A stretch of 7,131 bases of DNA. Source: Burkholderiales bacterium UBA4657. Its GTDB lineage: Bacteria > Pseudomonadota > Gammaproteobacteria > Burkholderiales > Burkholderiaceae_E. Where the stretch lies: assembly GCA_002405475.1 (NCBI GenBank), contig DHLX01000033.1:1-7131 (forward strand), written 5' to 3'. Every line of letters begins with the position of its first letter. The first letter of the stretch is position 1. The notes under the pieces were generated by a model that was not told the DNA's origin, ran no database searches, and saw nothing but the letters and a program-made list of their open reading frames with translations. Of this stretch, positions 7,098 through 7,131 are shown piece by piece. Made by a program: the position numbers and the translations under genes.

Positions 7098-7114
7098 GGG
7101 AACGGTTAGTTCCC
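7098..7114. repeat. Perfect 6-5-6 hairpin next to a T8 run
   Basis: GGGAAC (7098-7103), loop GGTTA, GTTCCC (7109-7114). The T-tract at 7090-7097 precedes the stem on the plus strand and becomes an A-tract after it on the minus strand. The order is therefore wrong for an intrinsic terminator in either direction. Confidence 0.4.
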
Positions 7115-7131
7115 GATAGTGCCTAGCAGGC

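Larger units (their letters stand above)
7010..7131. other. Intergenic segment upstream of the fic gene, rich in hairpins, no gene seen
   Basis: No convincing coding frame is visible. The segment holds an imperfect hairpin with 19-base arms (7041-7081, loop AAG), a run of eight T (7090-7097), a perfect 6-5-6 hairpin GGGAAC/GTTCCC (7098-7114), and GCCT/AGGC at the very end (7121-7131). It may be a small repeat element, the end of a mobile element, or the tail region of the next gene beyond the window. Confidence 0.4.

Overview
The window looks like chromosomal DNA of a betaproteobacterium, probably Burkholderiales. This rests on the two-domain (kinase fold plus GNAT) N-acetylglutamate synthase, a full-length HrpA with its long C-terminal DUF3418 region, and my recollection that argA and hrpA are neighbours in that group. 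The assignment is by family recognition only, and no search was run.

Layout, left to right. Positions 1-445 hold the 5' part of a gene on the minus strand. It begins like a methyl-accepting chemotaxis protein, with one membrane segment and the start of a sensor domain. The resemblance stops near residue 105, although the frame stays open to the window edge. Positions 562-1920 hold argA (minus strand), the first enzyme of arginine synthesis. A gap of only 23 bp, containing a perfect 6-4-6 inverted repeat, separates it from the divergent hrpA (1944-5759, plus strand), a DEAH-box RNA helicase of 1271 residues. An 87-bp convergent gap with a hairpin follows. Then comes a solitary Fic-family AMP-transferase (5847-6974, minus strand) with a DUF4172-type N-terminus, its own inhibitory motif and a C-terminal winged helix. 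The last 120 or so bases lie upstream of the fic gene. They hold a sigma70-like promoter with a palindrome inside its spacer and several hairpins, but no gene.

Nothing shows that the four genes form one pathway. argA and hrpA are housekeeping genes that share a divergent control region. The mcp fragment and the fic gene look like accessory neighbours, and sample rows of the fic gene are richer in G+C than a sample row of the mcp gene. The most unusual points are regulatory: neither hrpA nor the favoured fic start has a Shine-Dalgarno sequence, and both have a -10-like hexamer placed so that transcription would begin at or next to the ATG. I see no CRISPR array, tRNA, rRNA or complete insertion sequence, and no convincing new multi-gene system.
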